Source: JAILLW01 sp045640525 (GTDB lineage Bacteria; Bacillota; Clostridia; Lachnospirales; Lachnospiraceae). From it: a stretch of 64,000 nucleotides of DNA. Below are positions 14,271-24,011 of the stretch, in pieces. The first letter of the stretch is position 1; each line of letters opens with the position of its first letter. The notes beneath the pieces were generated by a model that was not told the origin of the DNA, made no database searches, and saw only the letters and a program-made list of their open reading frames with translations. Where the stretch lies: NCBI GenBank assembly GCA_045640525.1, contig JAZUFE010000028.1, forward strand, positions 1 to 64,000, written 5' to 3'. A program made the position numbers and the translations under genes.

Positions 14271-16886
14271 ATGGGAACGATACTTGATAAACAGACACAG
14301 ATAGTGATTGAAAATACGGCATTACCCGGTGTGAAGAGGGTTGCGAATTATGTTGCCGAGGATATGCATAAGGTCTTTGGCAGCAGTAATGAGGTAGTAA
14401 TTGAAGATAGCGTGGACGCCAATAAGTTGAACGAACACAGTGTGGTAGTTGCAACTTTGGGATACAGCAGCGCCGCAGATGCAATCAATACAGCTTCGAT
14501 AGCCGGAAAGAGGGAAGTATATTTATATACGATATATAATAATGCACTTTGGATAGTGGGTTCGGATAAGCGCGGAACGATATACGGGCTGTTTCACCTT
14601 TCGGAACTTATGGGAGTATCGCCGTTTGTTAACTGGGGAGATGTTATACCAAGAACCTTACCGTCGGTAGAACTTGATGATAAAGATATGATTGTTTCAA
14701 AGGAACCGTCCGTAAGATTCAGAGGTTTCTTTATCAATGACGAGTGGCCGGCATTCGGTAACTGGTGCACCAAAAGATTCGGAGGCTTTAATGCCGAGTG
14801 TTACGAGAAAGTATTCGAATTGCTTCTTAGATTAAAGGGTAATTACTTATGGCCTGCAATGTGGTCGGCTCAGTTTAATTTGGACGGCCCCGGAATTGAG
14901 AATGCAAGACTGGCTGATGAAATGGGTGTTGTTATGGGAATGTCCCATCACGAACCTTGCAACAGAAACGGTGAGGAGTACAAATATGTAAGAGGACCTC
15001 AGTCGATATACGGAGATGATTGGAATTTCGTAAGAAACCGCGAAGGCATTACAAGATTCTGGAAGGACGGTCTTTTGCGAAATGCCGAATTTGAGAACGT
15101 GATTACAGTCGGAATGCGTGGTGAGGCAGACTCTACCATATTGGGACACGAAGCTACGCTCAAAGATAACATCGAGTATCTAAAAGATGTATTAAGAACT
15201 CAGGAAAAACTTATTAAGGAATGTGTCAATGAGGATATAGATTCCGTACCGAGAATGTTGGCTTTGTATAAAGAAGTTGAGCCGTTCTTCTATGGTGATG
15301 AGAATACGCAAGGCCTAATGGATTCACCGGAGCTTGAGGGTGTGACACTGATGCTTTGCGATGACAATTTCGGTAATCTTAGGACGCTTCCGACGGAGCA
15401 TATGCGCAAGCACCGCGGCGGATACGGTATGTATTACCATTTTGATTATCATGGTTCTCCCATATCGTATGAATGGGTCAATTCCACATATCTTCCTAAA
15501 GTATGGGAACAGATGGGAATTGCATATGATAACGGAATAAGGGATCTTTGGATAGTTAACGTGGGTGATATTTTTACTACGGAATTTCCGCTCGGATATT
15601 TCCTTGACATGGCATATGATTATGACAAATGGGGAAGTTCCAATCCGAATTCTGCGTATGAATATACCGAGAAGTTCGTTTCAACACAGTTCCCTACTTT
15701 CTCGAAGAACGAACATGATATTACATATGAATTATTAAACGACTATACATATCTGGCACATAACAGACGCCCGGAAACAATTAATGTACACAGACTGCTT
15801 GATAACGTGCGTCGCGATGACCTTGATGCGTTGTATAAGAAGTGCGTAACCATGGTTATGAATCTTAAAACAATGTATGAGGGAGTTTCGAAGGAGAATA
15901 AGTTCCCGTTCTTTGAATTCGTATATTATCCGGCAATGGGAAATCTTAACACACATATTATGTGGCTTGAGAATGCATACAGCACGTATCTTGCATCGAT
16001 CGGTGCATTGAAAGCTAATGAAATGAACAGTACGGTTGCAGATTGCATAGAAGAAGACTATAAGCTGGTTGAAGAGCTCCACAGCATTCATGACGGATTC
16101 TGGTACGGAATGGGCATGTCGGAGCATCTTGGCTTCAAGAACTGGAACGAAGAAGAGTGCCAGCCTCCTGTGCTTAGACAGGTGCTTCCTACCAATAAAG
16201 CAAGGGTCATTGCCACAGTTCCCGGTACGATGCAGCATACTGAAGGCGGAGATTGGACTAAGCAGACTCTTAAAGTATATTCGGATGAAAAGGCTGTAAT
16301 CGAACTTTTTGCGACTTCTTATCTTGATACGGAATTTACGATAGATGTCGAATCGGACTTTTTGGGCGTGAGCGTTGCCGAGAATGTGATATCAAACGGT
16401 GGGGTTATGCCGGTTATGATTACAATTGATACCGATGCAAGAAATAAGCAGCCTTTAGCTGAACAAACAGGCAGGTTCACAGTTAATTTCGCATATGGCC
16501 ATATTCAGGTTGAGGTGTATCCGTCATGTATGAATCCCGAGATAAAGATAGAGGGGTTGAAACCGTATTCGAACGAAGTTGAAGTATGGGCATACGAAGC
16601 CGGAGAATACGATATGTCTGTATTTTTGTCACCTTCGAATCCGCCTTATACGGATAATAAACTGTATTACTCATATGAAGTTAATCAAAATGATGATATA
16701 CTTGTTAATGCGGTGTCCGATACATTTAAAGTCGGAGATAACGGATTTGAATGGTATGAGGGCGTGCTGAACAATTACAGAATAAGTAGAAATACGATTA
16801 TGCTCAAAAAAGGTACCAACACAGTCAGACTTGAAGCTAAAAGTGTAGGTACCATATTCAGAAAAGTTATTTTTGACAGAAAATAA
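14271..16886 (+). CDS. GH115 xylan alpha-1,2-glucuronidase, apparently cytoplasmic
   Basis: The 871-residue protein matches GH115: an N-terminal domain like those of GH20/GH84/GH67 enzymes, a barrel with VRFRGFFINDEWPAFGNWC, LWPAMWSAQFN, VGMRGEADSTILG and NVGDIFTTEFPLGYF, and a C-terminal beta-rich part. Members remove (4-O-methyl)glucuronic acid from xylan, including internal residues. Many known GH115 enzymes are secreted, but this one starts MGTILDKQTQ without a signal peptide. It fills the place that GH67 takes in aldouronate operons of Paenibacillus and Geobacillus. It is last in the four-gene run and is followed by the convergent AraC gene with no gap. Confidence 0.92.
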   Translation: MGTILDKQTQIVIENTALPGVKRVANYVAEDMHKVFGSSNEVVIEDSVDANKLNEHSVVVATLGYSSAADAINTASIAGKREVYLYTIYNNALWIVGSDKRGTIYGLFHLSELMGVSPFVNWGDVIPRTLPSVELDDKDMIVSKEPSVRFRGFFINDEWPAFGNWCTKRFGGFNAECYEKVFELLLRLKGNYLWPAMWSAQFNLDGPGIENARLADEMGVVMGMSHHEPCNRNGEEYKYVRGPQSIYGDDWNFVRNREGITRFWKDGLLRNAEFENVITVGMRGEADSTILGHEATLKDNIEYLKDVLRTQEKLIKECVNEDIDSVPRMLALYKEVEPFFYGDENTQGLMDSPELEGVTLMLCDDNFGNLRTLPTEHMRKHRGGYGMYYHFDYHGSPISYEWVNSTYLPKVWEQMGIAYDNGIRDLWIVNVGDIFTTEFPLGYFLDMAYDYDKWGSSNPNSAYEYTEKFVSTQFPTFSKNEHDITYELLNDYTYLAHNRRPETINVHRLLDNVRRDDLDALYKKCVTMVMNLKTMYEGVSKENKFPFFEFVYYPAMGNLNTHIMWLENAYSTYLASIGALKANEMNSTVADCIEEDYKLVEELHSIHDGFWYGMGMSEHLGFKNWNEEECQPPVLRQVLPTNKARVIATVPGTMQHTEGGDWTKQTLKVYSDEKAVIELFATSYLDTEFTIDVESDFLGVSVAENVISNGGVMPVMITIDTDARNKQPLAEQTGRFTVNFAYGHIQVEVYPSCMNPEIKIEGLKPYSNEVEVWAYEAGEYDMSVFLSPSNPPYTDNKLYYSYEVNQNDDILVNAVSDTFKVGDNGFEWYEGVLNNYRISRNTIMLKKGTNTVRLEAKSVGTIFRKVIFDRK

Positions 16887-17822
16887 TTATTTACCGGTGC
16901 ACAATGCTCTGTATTCGGTAGGAGAGCAGTGGTTGATTGTTTTAAAGGTACGATTGAAGGTTGACAGCGAAGCAAAACCTGCCTGAAAAGCAATCTCGGT
17001 TATGGATAATTCAGGTTTTAGCAATAAAACTTCCGAAGCTTTGACTCGTTTAAAACACAGATATTCATGGAAGTTTTGTCCGGAACACTGCTTAAACAAT
17101 CTTGAGAAGTGGAACTTACTGAAACCTGCAACGAATGCAACGTCTTCAAGAGTTACTTCTTCGGTATAGTGTGCGTCTATATAATCGAAAGCAATTGAAA
17201 GCTTTTGGCTTAATTCTTTCTGACGATTGGTGTCTCCGGATGAGTAGTCCTTATCACCAAGCATTTTATATCGACCGATAGCAACAAAGAAGCTTACAAG
17301 TCTTGAATATATTACAAGCTCGTAAAAGCTGTTTTGAGTTGTGTATTCCGAAAAAATCTGATTCAAAAGGTTGAACTCACGGATATACACAGGACTTTCG
17401 GGGTCATTTCTTATGCAGGTGAGCTGTGATAAAAACGGAGTCAAAGAAGAAAATCCGTTTAGATTTGAAATGGCCGAGTAATCGAATAAACATATCATTC
17501 GGTCGCCGGAATCGGGAGCTATGAGTTCGTGTAACTCACCGGCCGGAATAACCAAAATATCTCCGGGGTTAAGAACAACTTCTTCTTTACGGGTCCTGAT
17601 GGTGTATATGTTTTCCAACGGCATAATGATTTCAACGGCATAGTGCCAGTGAAGCGGGAAATCTTCAGCTTCGTCATTATACCAAATCTTGGTTGAAGAA
17701 CCGCTGAAGTATTTGATAATTTCCTGATCGCCTTCGATTATTCTGTGCGAAAGAGCGGCAGAAGTAGAACGACATTTTAACAACATTTCTCTGTCGAGAG
17801 AATCCAATAATGAAGTGTCCAT
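16887..17822 (-). CDS. AraC-family regulator with cupin sensor domain
   Basis: The 311-residue protein has an N-terminal cupin-like ligand domain (about 40-140; FPLHWHYAVEI, VLNPGDILVIPAGELHEL) and two C-terminal AraC helix-turn-helix motifs (about 210-311; VTLEDVAFVAGFSKFHFSRLFK and LSITEIAFQAGFASLSTFNR). The start at 17822 is chosen over the longer frame because cggagg lies just upstream and the promoter at 17854-17882 would put the transcript start inside the longer version. It points away from the YesM/YesN genes and its end abuts the GH115 gene, so it probably regulates the xylan locus in response to a sugar. Confidence 0.88.
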   Translation of the reverse strand: MDTSLLDSLDREMLLKCRSTSAALSHRIIEGDQEIIKYFSGSSTKIWYNDEAEDFPLHWHYAVEIIMPLENIYTIRTRKEEVVLNPGDILVIPAGELHELIAPDSGDRMICLFDYSAISNLNGFSSLTPFLSQLTCIRNDPESPVYIREFNLLNQIFSEYTTQNSFYELVIYSRLVSFFVAIGRYKMLGDKDYSSGDTNRQKELSQKLSIAFDYIDAHYTEEVTLEDVAFVAGFSKFHFSRLFKQCSGQNFHEYLCFKRVKASEVLLLKPELSITEIAFQAGFASLSTFNRTFKTINHCSPTEYRALCTGK

Positions 17823-17853
17823 AGGCCTCCGAGTTACTAAATTTGATAGTTCA

Positions 17854-17882
17854 ATTATACTTATATTGTTATTAAATGAAAA
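17854..17882 (-). promoter_or_regulatory. Promoter of the AraC-family gene
   Basis: On the minus strand TTTTCA (17882-17877) and TATAAT (17859-17854) are separated by 17 bases. The region is the short divergent spacer between the AraC gene and the sensor kinase gene. Confidence 0.5.
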
Positions 17883-17889
17883 GTAAATT

Positions 17890-19518
17890 ATGCCAAGAAA
17901 AGTTTTAGATACAATTCGCCAGACAATTAAACGTTTCTTCAGTGAATCAAACACATTTAAAGGTTATGTGTTGCTTGTTATTGTTCCGCTTGTACTGGCG
18001 GACTTTGCATTTGGATATTTTCTTGTGGCAGCAGGCAAGACAGAACTGAAGCATAAATATGACAGTGATATTGCAGCTTTGAGCAACCAGATTTCATTCT
18101 TTGTGGACAGTGCCAATAACTTCGCCATAGAGATTGAAATGAATGAACATCTGAATGAGTTTGTAAATACCGTCTATCTGAATCCATTGGATTATTATAC
18201 CAAGTATCGCGAAATAACTTCCAATTCCTTTCTGGAAAGCCGAGCAGGTACTCATGATATCACTCCCAAAATGTATGTTGATAATTATACCATTTCGAAC
18301 GGCGGTGAATTCGGAACCATGGATTCGATTAAAAACCAGGGATGGTATAAGAAATTCAAAAAGTACGGAAGTCAATCGCTTTTACTTATGTATTATGACG
18401 ATGATTTGAGCGTGGCAGCACTCCCGCAAAGAAGAATGTTCTTTATCAAGAAGCTTTCTACTTACGGTACTCATAAACGAGATGTAATAGTGCGTATTGA
18501 AATAGATTACAGCGCTTTGGTACAGCAGATACACCGAAGCAATTATTCTTCGCGCGTCATGCTGATTCATGACGGCAAGGTACTTATTGACAGTGTGGGT
18601 TCGAACAACATTTTTCAGGATTTTGCTGAATTTGATGATGCTTTGACTCCAGGAGCGAGAGTGAAGGAAAATAAATACGGAACCGAATTTGAGATTGTCG
18701 CCCTGGAAGGAAGCTCCGATGTACTTAATCTCCTTTGGGACAATAAATTTTTCGTACTGATCATACTTTTGGTTAACCTTGTTTTCCCTGCACTGTTCAT
18801 GAATTTTGCTCAGGTAATTCATGCAGGCAAACTTAAAGAACAGGAAATGGATATAGCACGGCAGAATGCCGAACTGCTTGCCCTGCACTCGCAGATTAAC
18901 CCACACTTCTTATTTAATGCCTTGGAAAGCATCAGGATGCACAGTGTTCTTCGAAATGAGGATGAAACTGCGCAAATGGTTGAAAAACTTGCTATAATTG
19001 AGAGGAAGAACGCAGACTGGAATGAAGATTTCATAGAAATCGACAATGAAATGGAATTCACGGAAGCGTATTTGGGACTTCAAAAATATCGATTTGGCGA
19101 CAGACTCAATTATGAGATAAATATAGATGAGGAGTGCCGACATCTGAAAATACCGAAACTTACCATTGTCACATTCGTAGAGAATGCATGTGTCCACGGC
19201 ATTGAGGGTAAGAGTACGCAAGGCTGGATTTTCGTATCGGCATACATCAAAGAAGAGTCACTGGTTGTTGAAGTGGAAGATACCGGTGAGGGTATAACGG
19301 AAAAAGAACTCGAAACCTTACGGAATCGTATTAAAAATGCATCAATAGGTGACTTGAAGACTAAAGGAAGAATCGGAATGATCAATGCGTGCCTACGACT
19401 TAAGATGGCAACCCAGGATGAGGTTACCATTACATTTGACTCGGAAGAGTCTGTAGGGACAACGGTATCCATTGCAATTCCGCTCAAATATTGCAACAGG
19501 GAAGGTGAATATGCTTAA
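17890..19518 (+). CDS. YesM-type sensor histidine kinase
   Basis: The 542-residue protein has a membrane segment near 24-46, an extracellular sensor region (about 50-280), a second membrane segment (about 285-310), then a LytS/YehU-type kinase domain. The phosphorylated histidine lies in HSQINPHFLFNALESIR, and the ATP-binding part has FVENACVHGIEG and VEDTGEGIT. Kinases of this type with AraC-type response regulators sense sugars, often through the nearby solute-binding lipoprotein, and switch on the transporter. The response regulator gene overlaps by eight bases. The ATG at 17890 has only a weak ribosome binding site, so the exact start is less certain. Confidence 0.88.
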   Translation: MPRKVLDTIRQTIKRFFSESNTFKGYVLLVIVPLVLADFAFGYFLVAAGKTELKHKYDSDIAALSNQISFFVDSANNFAIEIEMNEHLNEFVNTVYLNPLDYYTKYREITSNSFLESRAGTHDITPKMYVDNYTISNGGEFGTMDSIKNQGWYKKFKKYGSQSLLLMYYDDDLSVAALPQRRMFFIKKLSTYGTHKRDVIVRIEIDYSALVQQIHRSNYSSRVMLIHDGKVLIDSVGSNNIFQDFAEFDDALTPGARVKENKYGTEFEIVALEGSSDVLNLLWDNKFFVLIILLVNLVFPALFMNFAQVIHAGKLKEQEMDIARQNAELLALHSQINPHFLFNALESIRMHSVLRNEDETAQMVEKLAIIERKNADWNEDFIEIDNEMEFTEAYLGLQKYRFGDRLNYEINIDEECRHLKIPKLTIVTFVENACVHGIEGKSTQGWIFVSAYIKEESLVVEVEDTGEGITEKELETLRNRIKNASIGDLKTKGRIGMINACLRLKMATQDEVTITFDSEESVGTTVSIAIPLKYCNREGEYA

Positions 19519-21106
19519 AGTATTGCTGATAGATGACGAACCGTTTATAATTCAGGGACTTAAGGCACTGATTGATTGGAAAAGCGAAGGCTTCGAAATA
19601 GCCAAAACAGCAGCCAATGGGCAGGAAGCGTATGATTATCTGAAATCAAATGAGGTAGATTTGATAATCGCCGATATTCAAATGCCTGTCATGACGGGGT
19701 TGGAACTTCTTGAGAAAATCAGAACCGAGAAACTTTCGGAAGCATTCTTCGTTGTCTTGACCGGATTCAAAGATTTTTCATATGCCCAAAAAGCAATTGA
19801 GTATAACTGCCTGAATTATCTTTTGAAGCCTGTGGAGAAGACGGAACTTTTGGGAATCCTGCGAAAGATAAGTAATATAAGCGCAATCAATGAGGAAGAG
19901 GAACAGTCGCGCAAGGAGATGGAACAGGCTCTTTTGGCACGTAATATCATGGCACTTCTTTTCGGCAAGCACGACAGTAAGAATGTCGAATATGTCAGAA
20001 ATCATATGCAGATTGCGGGAGGTGTTTACTATATTGATATTGAATTCGCCGAAGAATATCTTATGAACGAAGAAGCTGATGAAAGCGAGATAAGACAGAC
20101 ACAACGAAATCTTTACAAGGCATGTCAGGATTTTTTGAAGGAAGATTACGGACACTGTATTTTTGATGTTTCACATGAAGAGCGCAATTATGATATAGGC
20201 CTTGTTTACTGTGAGTATATGGCGGCCAAGCGAGAATGCAATATGCTTTCATATCTGCGCGAACTCCATTCCTTTTTGGAAACTGCGGTTAATACCGGAC
20301 TTCGGATGTTCGTGGGCAAACGCGTTGATGAGATAGATGCAATCTCCAGATCCTATACTTCATCATGTACCCTTAAATCTTTGGAGGCATTCAGAAGCAA
20401 GAAAGATATATATTTTTATGAAGATGAAGTGTCGGTATCGAATACGGGAGTTGTCCTTTGCAAGACGGGGTTGGATGATCTTATAACCTGTATTGAAGAA
20501 GGCAACACTTCGAAAATTACAACGAGTGTGAATATGTTGTTCAGGGAATTCGAAAGTGCGGGTCTTTCTTCGGAAACGGTTAATCTTAATGTCAACTACC
20601 TGCTGTTCCAATTGATTCACTTGGCAGGTGAACTTGACTCGGAACTGGATCAAGAGGAGATACTGCGATTCATCGGCGAACATTCCGTAGCCGAAGGAAC
20701 CAGAAGAGGAGATAAGGAACATTTGGTCAAATTCGCGTGTGAATATTCGGATTATTTGGACCAGCTAAGGCAGAATGTATCAGGAGGAATTTTGAATGAT
20801 ATAGAGAGGGAAATTAAGGAAAACTATAAGGATAATCTGACGCTTAAGGATCTGGGACAAAAATATTATGTAAACTCATCGTACCTTGGACAGATATTCC
20901 AAAAGAAGAACGGACTTTCCTTTAAGGACTATCTGACAAATTACAGAATTAACGAATCACTGAAATTATTGCTGAATACCGATATGAAAATAGTTCAGAT
21001 TGCTGATGAGGTTGGCTATAAAGACAGTGACTACTTCGTCAGAAAGTTTATTGAAATAAACGGCTGCACACCGACCAAATGGCGTAAGCAAAAGACAGCA
21101 AGATAA
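19511..21106 (+). CDS. YesN-type response regulator with AraC DNA-binding domain
   Basis: The 531-residue protein begins with a receiver domain (MLKVLLIDDEPFIIQG; phospho-acceptor D55 in DLIIADIQMP; conserved LLKPVEK), has a long middle region (about 130-420) and ends in two AraC helix-turn-helix motifs (about 425-531; LTLKDLGQKYYVNSSYLGQIF, IVQIADEVGYKDSDYFVRKF). The start at 19511 has gggaaggtg before it and overlaps the kinase stop. It is the cognate partner of the kinase. Expected targets are the strong promoter at 21203 and perhaps the hydrolase genes. Confidence 0.9.
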   Translation: MLKVLLIDDEPFIIQGLKALIDWKSEGFEIAKTAANGQEAYDYLKSNEVDLIIADIQMPVMTGLELLEKIRTEKLSEAFFVVLTGFKDFSYAQKAIEYNCLNYLLKPVEKTELLGILRKISNISAINEEEEQSRKEMEQALLARNIMALLFGKHDSKNVEYVRNHMQIAGGVYYIDIEFAEEYLMNEEADESEIRQTQRNLYKACQDFLKEDYGHCIFDVSHEERNYDIGLVYCEYMAAKRECNMLSYLRELHSFLETAVNTGLRMFVGKRVDEIDAISRSYTSSCTLKSLEAFRSKKDIYFYEDEVSVSNTGVVLCKTGLDDLITCIEEGNTSKITTSVNMLFREFESAGLSSETVNLNVNYLLFQLIHLAGELDSELDQEEILRFIGEHSVAEGTRRGDKEHLVKFACEYSDYLDQLRQNVSGGILNDIEREIKENYKDNLTLKDLGQKYYVNSSYLGQIFQKKNGLSFKDYLTNYRINESLKLLLNTDMKIVQIADEVGYKDSDYFVRKFIEINGCTPTKWRKQKTAR

Positions 21107-21121
21107 AGATATGAATTATTC

Positions 21122-21166
21122 AAACCCCTACAAATTTTGACAACTGAAATTTGTAGGGGTTTTTTC
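21122..21166 (+). terminator. Strong Rho-independent terminator
   Basis: aaacccctacaaattt (21122-21137) pairs perfectly over 16 bp with 21147-21162, nine-base loop, then a T-run. It separates the regulator genes from the transporter genes, which must have their own promoter. Confidence 0.9.
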
Positions 21167-21202
21167 TAGAATTCATCCCTAGTTAACAAATTGTTCACAA
21201 AA

Positions 21203-21208
21203 TATAAT
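21203..21208 (+). promoter_or_regulatory. Probable regulated promoter of the transporter operon (-10)
   Basis: TATAAT at 21203-21208 has a poor -35 (tagtta, 21180-21185), as expected for an activator-dependent promoter. The palindrome aacaaattgtt just upstream and gagta/tactc flanking the start region are possible operator parts. No catabolite-response (cre) match was seen. Confidence 0.5.
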
Positions 21209-21247
21209 GAGTATAACCAAATAATTTACTCATAAAGGGAGGTAAAC

Positions 21248-22972
21248 ATGAAGAAAAAGGTTATTTCGATCTTGCTCGCTTCTGTAATGACTCTTGCAGC
21301 ATTGACAGCATGTGGCGGATCAGACACAGCAGCTTCTGCATCTTCAGACGCAAGCGCAGCAGCTTCTTCTACAGAAGCATCAGCATCAGCTGAAGAATCA
21401 GAAGGCGAAACAACTCCTGGCGAAGTTAAGGAATTCTCATTCTTTATCACAATGCCCGGTTCGGAAATCAATGACGATAACGAAATCGCTCAGATGATTG
21501 CTGACAAGTGGGGAGTTAAGGTTAAAGAAACATGGTTAACAGGTCAGACAGCTTCAGAAGCTACAGGTACAATCATCGCCAGCGGTGAGTATCCTGATTT
21601 CATCGATTCTGATGAAATGAACCTTCTTGTAGATGCCGGCGCATTGGTTCCTCTTGATGACTATATCGATCAGTATCCCGAGTTCAAGTCAGCTTGGTTT
21701 ACAGATGAAGAGTGGGAAAAGTTCCGTCAGCCTGATGGACACATCTACTGGATCAATCCTTTCGGTAACAACAAAGGTAAGAACACAACAACAACTCACA
21801 ATGATGAAGCATTCTGGATTCAGACAAGAGTTCTTGCTTGGGATAACTATCCGAAGATCGAGACATTGGATCAGTACTTCGATTTGTTAGAGAGATACAT
21901 TGCAGCTAACCCTACAATGGAAGACGGTACAGAGAACATCGCTTACACAATTCTTTGTGAAGACTGGAGATACTTCTGTATTGAGAACGCAGGACAGTTC
22001 CTTGCAGGATATCCTAACGATGGTTCTGTTATCGTAGATAAGTCAGACATGTCAATCAAGGATTACAACACTTCTGATGATACAATCGCTTACTTGAAGA
22101 AGTTGAACGATGAATATCATAAGGGTATGGTAGATCCTGAATCATTCACACAGACATATGATGAGTACATCGCTAAGTTGTCTACAGGTCGTGTACTTGG
22201 TATGTGTGACCAGTGGTGGGATTTCGCTTACACAGTTAATGATGTATTCAAGCAGCAGGGCTTAGACGCTAAGGGATGCAACTACGTTCCTCTTGGTTTG
22301 ACAACAACAGCAGGTATGGAAAACAGATGGCATACATATGATGATACTGTTAACCAGGCTTCAGGTATCGCTATTACAACATCTTGTGAAGATCCCGATG
22401 CAGCATTCAAGTTCATCGTTGACACAGCTATGGATCAGGAATTGCATGATTTGAGATTCTGGGGTGTTAAGGACGTTGACTACTGCGTAGACGAAAACGG
22501 TTTGTTCTACAGAACAGACGAGCAGAGAATGAACTGGGCTGATACTTCATACCAGGCTTCTCACAGATGTCAGTATTCTTACTTCCCTCAGTGGGGTGGT
22601 ACATCTGACGACGGAATCAACGCTAACAAGCCTGAAGAACAGCCTTCAGAGTTCATGCTTGACATGGCTCAGCCTTTGAAGGATTGCTTCAATGCATATG
22701 GCGTAACAACATATCCTGAGATGATCGGATCAGTTGTTGAGACAAACGGACCTTGGTTCCCTATGTACTCTTACTCTAACAACTTCACAACAGAAACACC
22801 CGGTGGTGTAGCTTGGACTAAGATGGGTGAAGTTAAGCATGAATGGTTGCCTAAGGTAGTTATGGCTGACGATTTCGAAGCAGGTTGGGCAGATTACATG
22901 GATGCATACAATGCATGTAAGCCTGAAGACTTCCTTGCTGAGATGCAGGCAATTCTTGATACTTTCAAGTAA
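21248..22972 (+). CDS. Oligosaccharide ABC transporter substrate-binding lipoprotein (LplA type)
   Basis: The 574-residue protein has a lipoprotein signal peptide with lipobox L19-T-A-C22, a Ser/Ala/Glu-rich linker (about 25-55) and a large extracytoplasmic solute-binding fold of the kind paired with LplB/YtcP permeases. It would be tethered outside the membrane and deliver oligosaccharides, most likely (aldourono)xylo-oligosaccharides judging by the neighbouring enzymes. Codon choice is far more restricted than in neighbouring genes, a sign of very high expression. A stem-loop after the gene probably keeps its message more abundant than that of the permeases. Confidence 0.92.
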   Translation: MKKKVISILLASVMTLAALTACGGSDTAASASSDASAAASSTEASASAEESEGETTPGEVKEFSFFITMPGSEINDDNEIAQMIADKWGVKVKETWLTGQTASEATGTIIASGEYPDFIDSDEMNLLVDAGALVPLDDYIDQYPEFKSAWFTDEEWEKFRQPDGHIYWINPFGNNKGKNTTTTHNDEAFWIQTRVLAWDNYPKIETLDQYFDLLERYIAANPTMEDGTENIAYTILCEDWRYFCIENAGQFLAGYPNDGSVIVDKSDMSIKDYNTSDDTIAYLKKLNDEYHKGMVDPESFTQTYDEYIAKLSTGRVLGMCDQWWDFAYTVNDVFKQQGLDAKGCNYVPLGLTTTAGMENRWHTYDDTVNQASGIAITTSCEDPDAAFKFIVDTAMDQELHDLRFWGVKDVDYCVDENGLFYRTDEQRMNWADTSYQASHRCQYSYFPQWGGTSDDGINANKPEEQPSEFMLDMAQPLKDCFNAYGVTTYPEMIGSVVETNGPWFPMYSYSNNFTTETPGGVAWTKMGEVKHEWLPKVVMADDFEAGWADYMDAYNACKPEDFLAEMQAILDTFK

Positions 22973-23004
22973 GATAACGAGTTAAGTTAATCTAATGATA
23001 GTGG

Positions 23005-23027
23005 TGGGCAGCCGGATAAGCTGCCCA
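23005..23027 (+). promoter_or_regulatory. Stem-loop between lipoprotein and permease genes
   Basis: tgggcagc (23005-23012) pairs perfectly with gctgccca (23020-23027), without a following T-run. Such loops in binding-protein transporter operons stabilise the upstream message or partly end transcription. Confidence 0.6.
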
Positions 23028-23054
23028 TTCACTTGAAATAGGAAGGGGTGTACC

Positions 23055-23999
23055 ATGGCAAGCAAAAATGCAGTGGTTGAAAAAAAGGATAAGAGAATTA
23101 CCTGGAAAGAAATCAAAAGGCAGAAATCTCTTTTAATCATTACATTTATCTGTACAATTTACGGAATAATATTTTATTACTTACCATTAGCCGGATGGAT
23201 AATGGCATTTCAGAACTACAAGCCCAAGAACGGACTTCTTCATTCGACATTTGTAGGACTTGATAAGTTTAAGTTCTTGTTTGAGGATGCTACCTTCATC
23301 GGTGTTATCCGAAACACGTTCTGCATGGGGTTACTGAACTTGGTAACCACCACGGTTATGGCGGTTCTTTTCGCAATTTTGCTTAATGAAGTTCGCCACA
23401 CATTAGTTAAGAAAACTATTCAGACTATTTCATACTTACCGCACTTCCTTTCGTGGATTGTTGTTACGGGTATTTTGCATGACTCATTGTCAAGCACAGG
23501 TATCATTAATGACCTTCTTTTGAATTTCGGTATAGTAGATCAGGCTGTTAACTTCTTTGCATTTCCGAAGTACTTCTGGCCGATAGTAGCATTTGCCAAC
23601 TGCTGGAAGGAAACAGGATGGAACGCAATTATATATCTGGCAGCAATTACGTCCATAGATCCGTGCTTATATGAAGCAGCTTCAATCGACGGCGCCAGTC
23701 GTATACAAAAGATTAGATACATAACGCTTCCGGGAATTAAACCTACATTTATGATTCTTCTTCTTATGAATATCGGTAATGTATTGAATGCAGGTTTTGA
23801 AGTTCAGTACCTGCTCGGAAACGGACTTGTTCAGAGCGTATCTCAGACAATCGATATTTACGTATTGAAGTGGGGTATTTCTCAGAACGACTACTCTTTG
23901 GGTACTGCGGCAGGTATATTCAAGAGTGCCGTAAGTATTCTGCTTATTGTTATTGCTAACCAAGTCGCCAAGAAAACCGGCGAAGAACGATTATTCTAG
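23055..23999 (+). CDS. Sugar ABC transporter permease (LplB type)
   Basis: The 314-residue membrane protein has about six transmembrane helices after a charged N-terminus. The EAA loop that contacts the ATPase is YEAASIDGASRIQKIRYITLP. It pairs with the next permease to form the channel for the substrate delivered by the upstream lipoprotein. No ATPase gene is in the window; in this transporter class a shared MsmX-type ATPase encoded elsewhere usually serves. Strong ggaagggg site before the ATG. Confidence 0.92.
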   Translation: MASKNAVVEKKDKRITWKEIKRQKSLLIITFICTIYGIIFYYLPLAGWIMAFQNYKPKNGLLHSTFVGLDKFKFLFEDATFIGVIRNTFCMGLLNLVTTTVMAVLFAILLNEVRHTLVKKTIQTISYLPHFLSWIVVTGILHDSLSSTGIINDLLLNFGIVDQAVNFFAFPKYFWPIVAFANCWKETGWNAIIYLAAITSIDPCLYEAASIDGASRIQKIRYITLPGIKPTFMILLLMNIGNVLNAGFEVQYLLGNGLVQSVSQTIDIYVLKWGISQNDYSLGTAAGIFKSAVSILLIVIANQVAKKTGEERLF

Positions 24000-24011
24000 G
24001 AGGAGGAAAAG

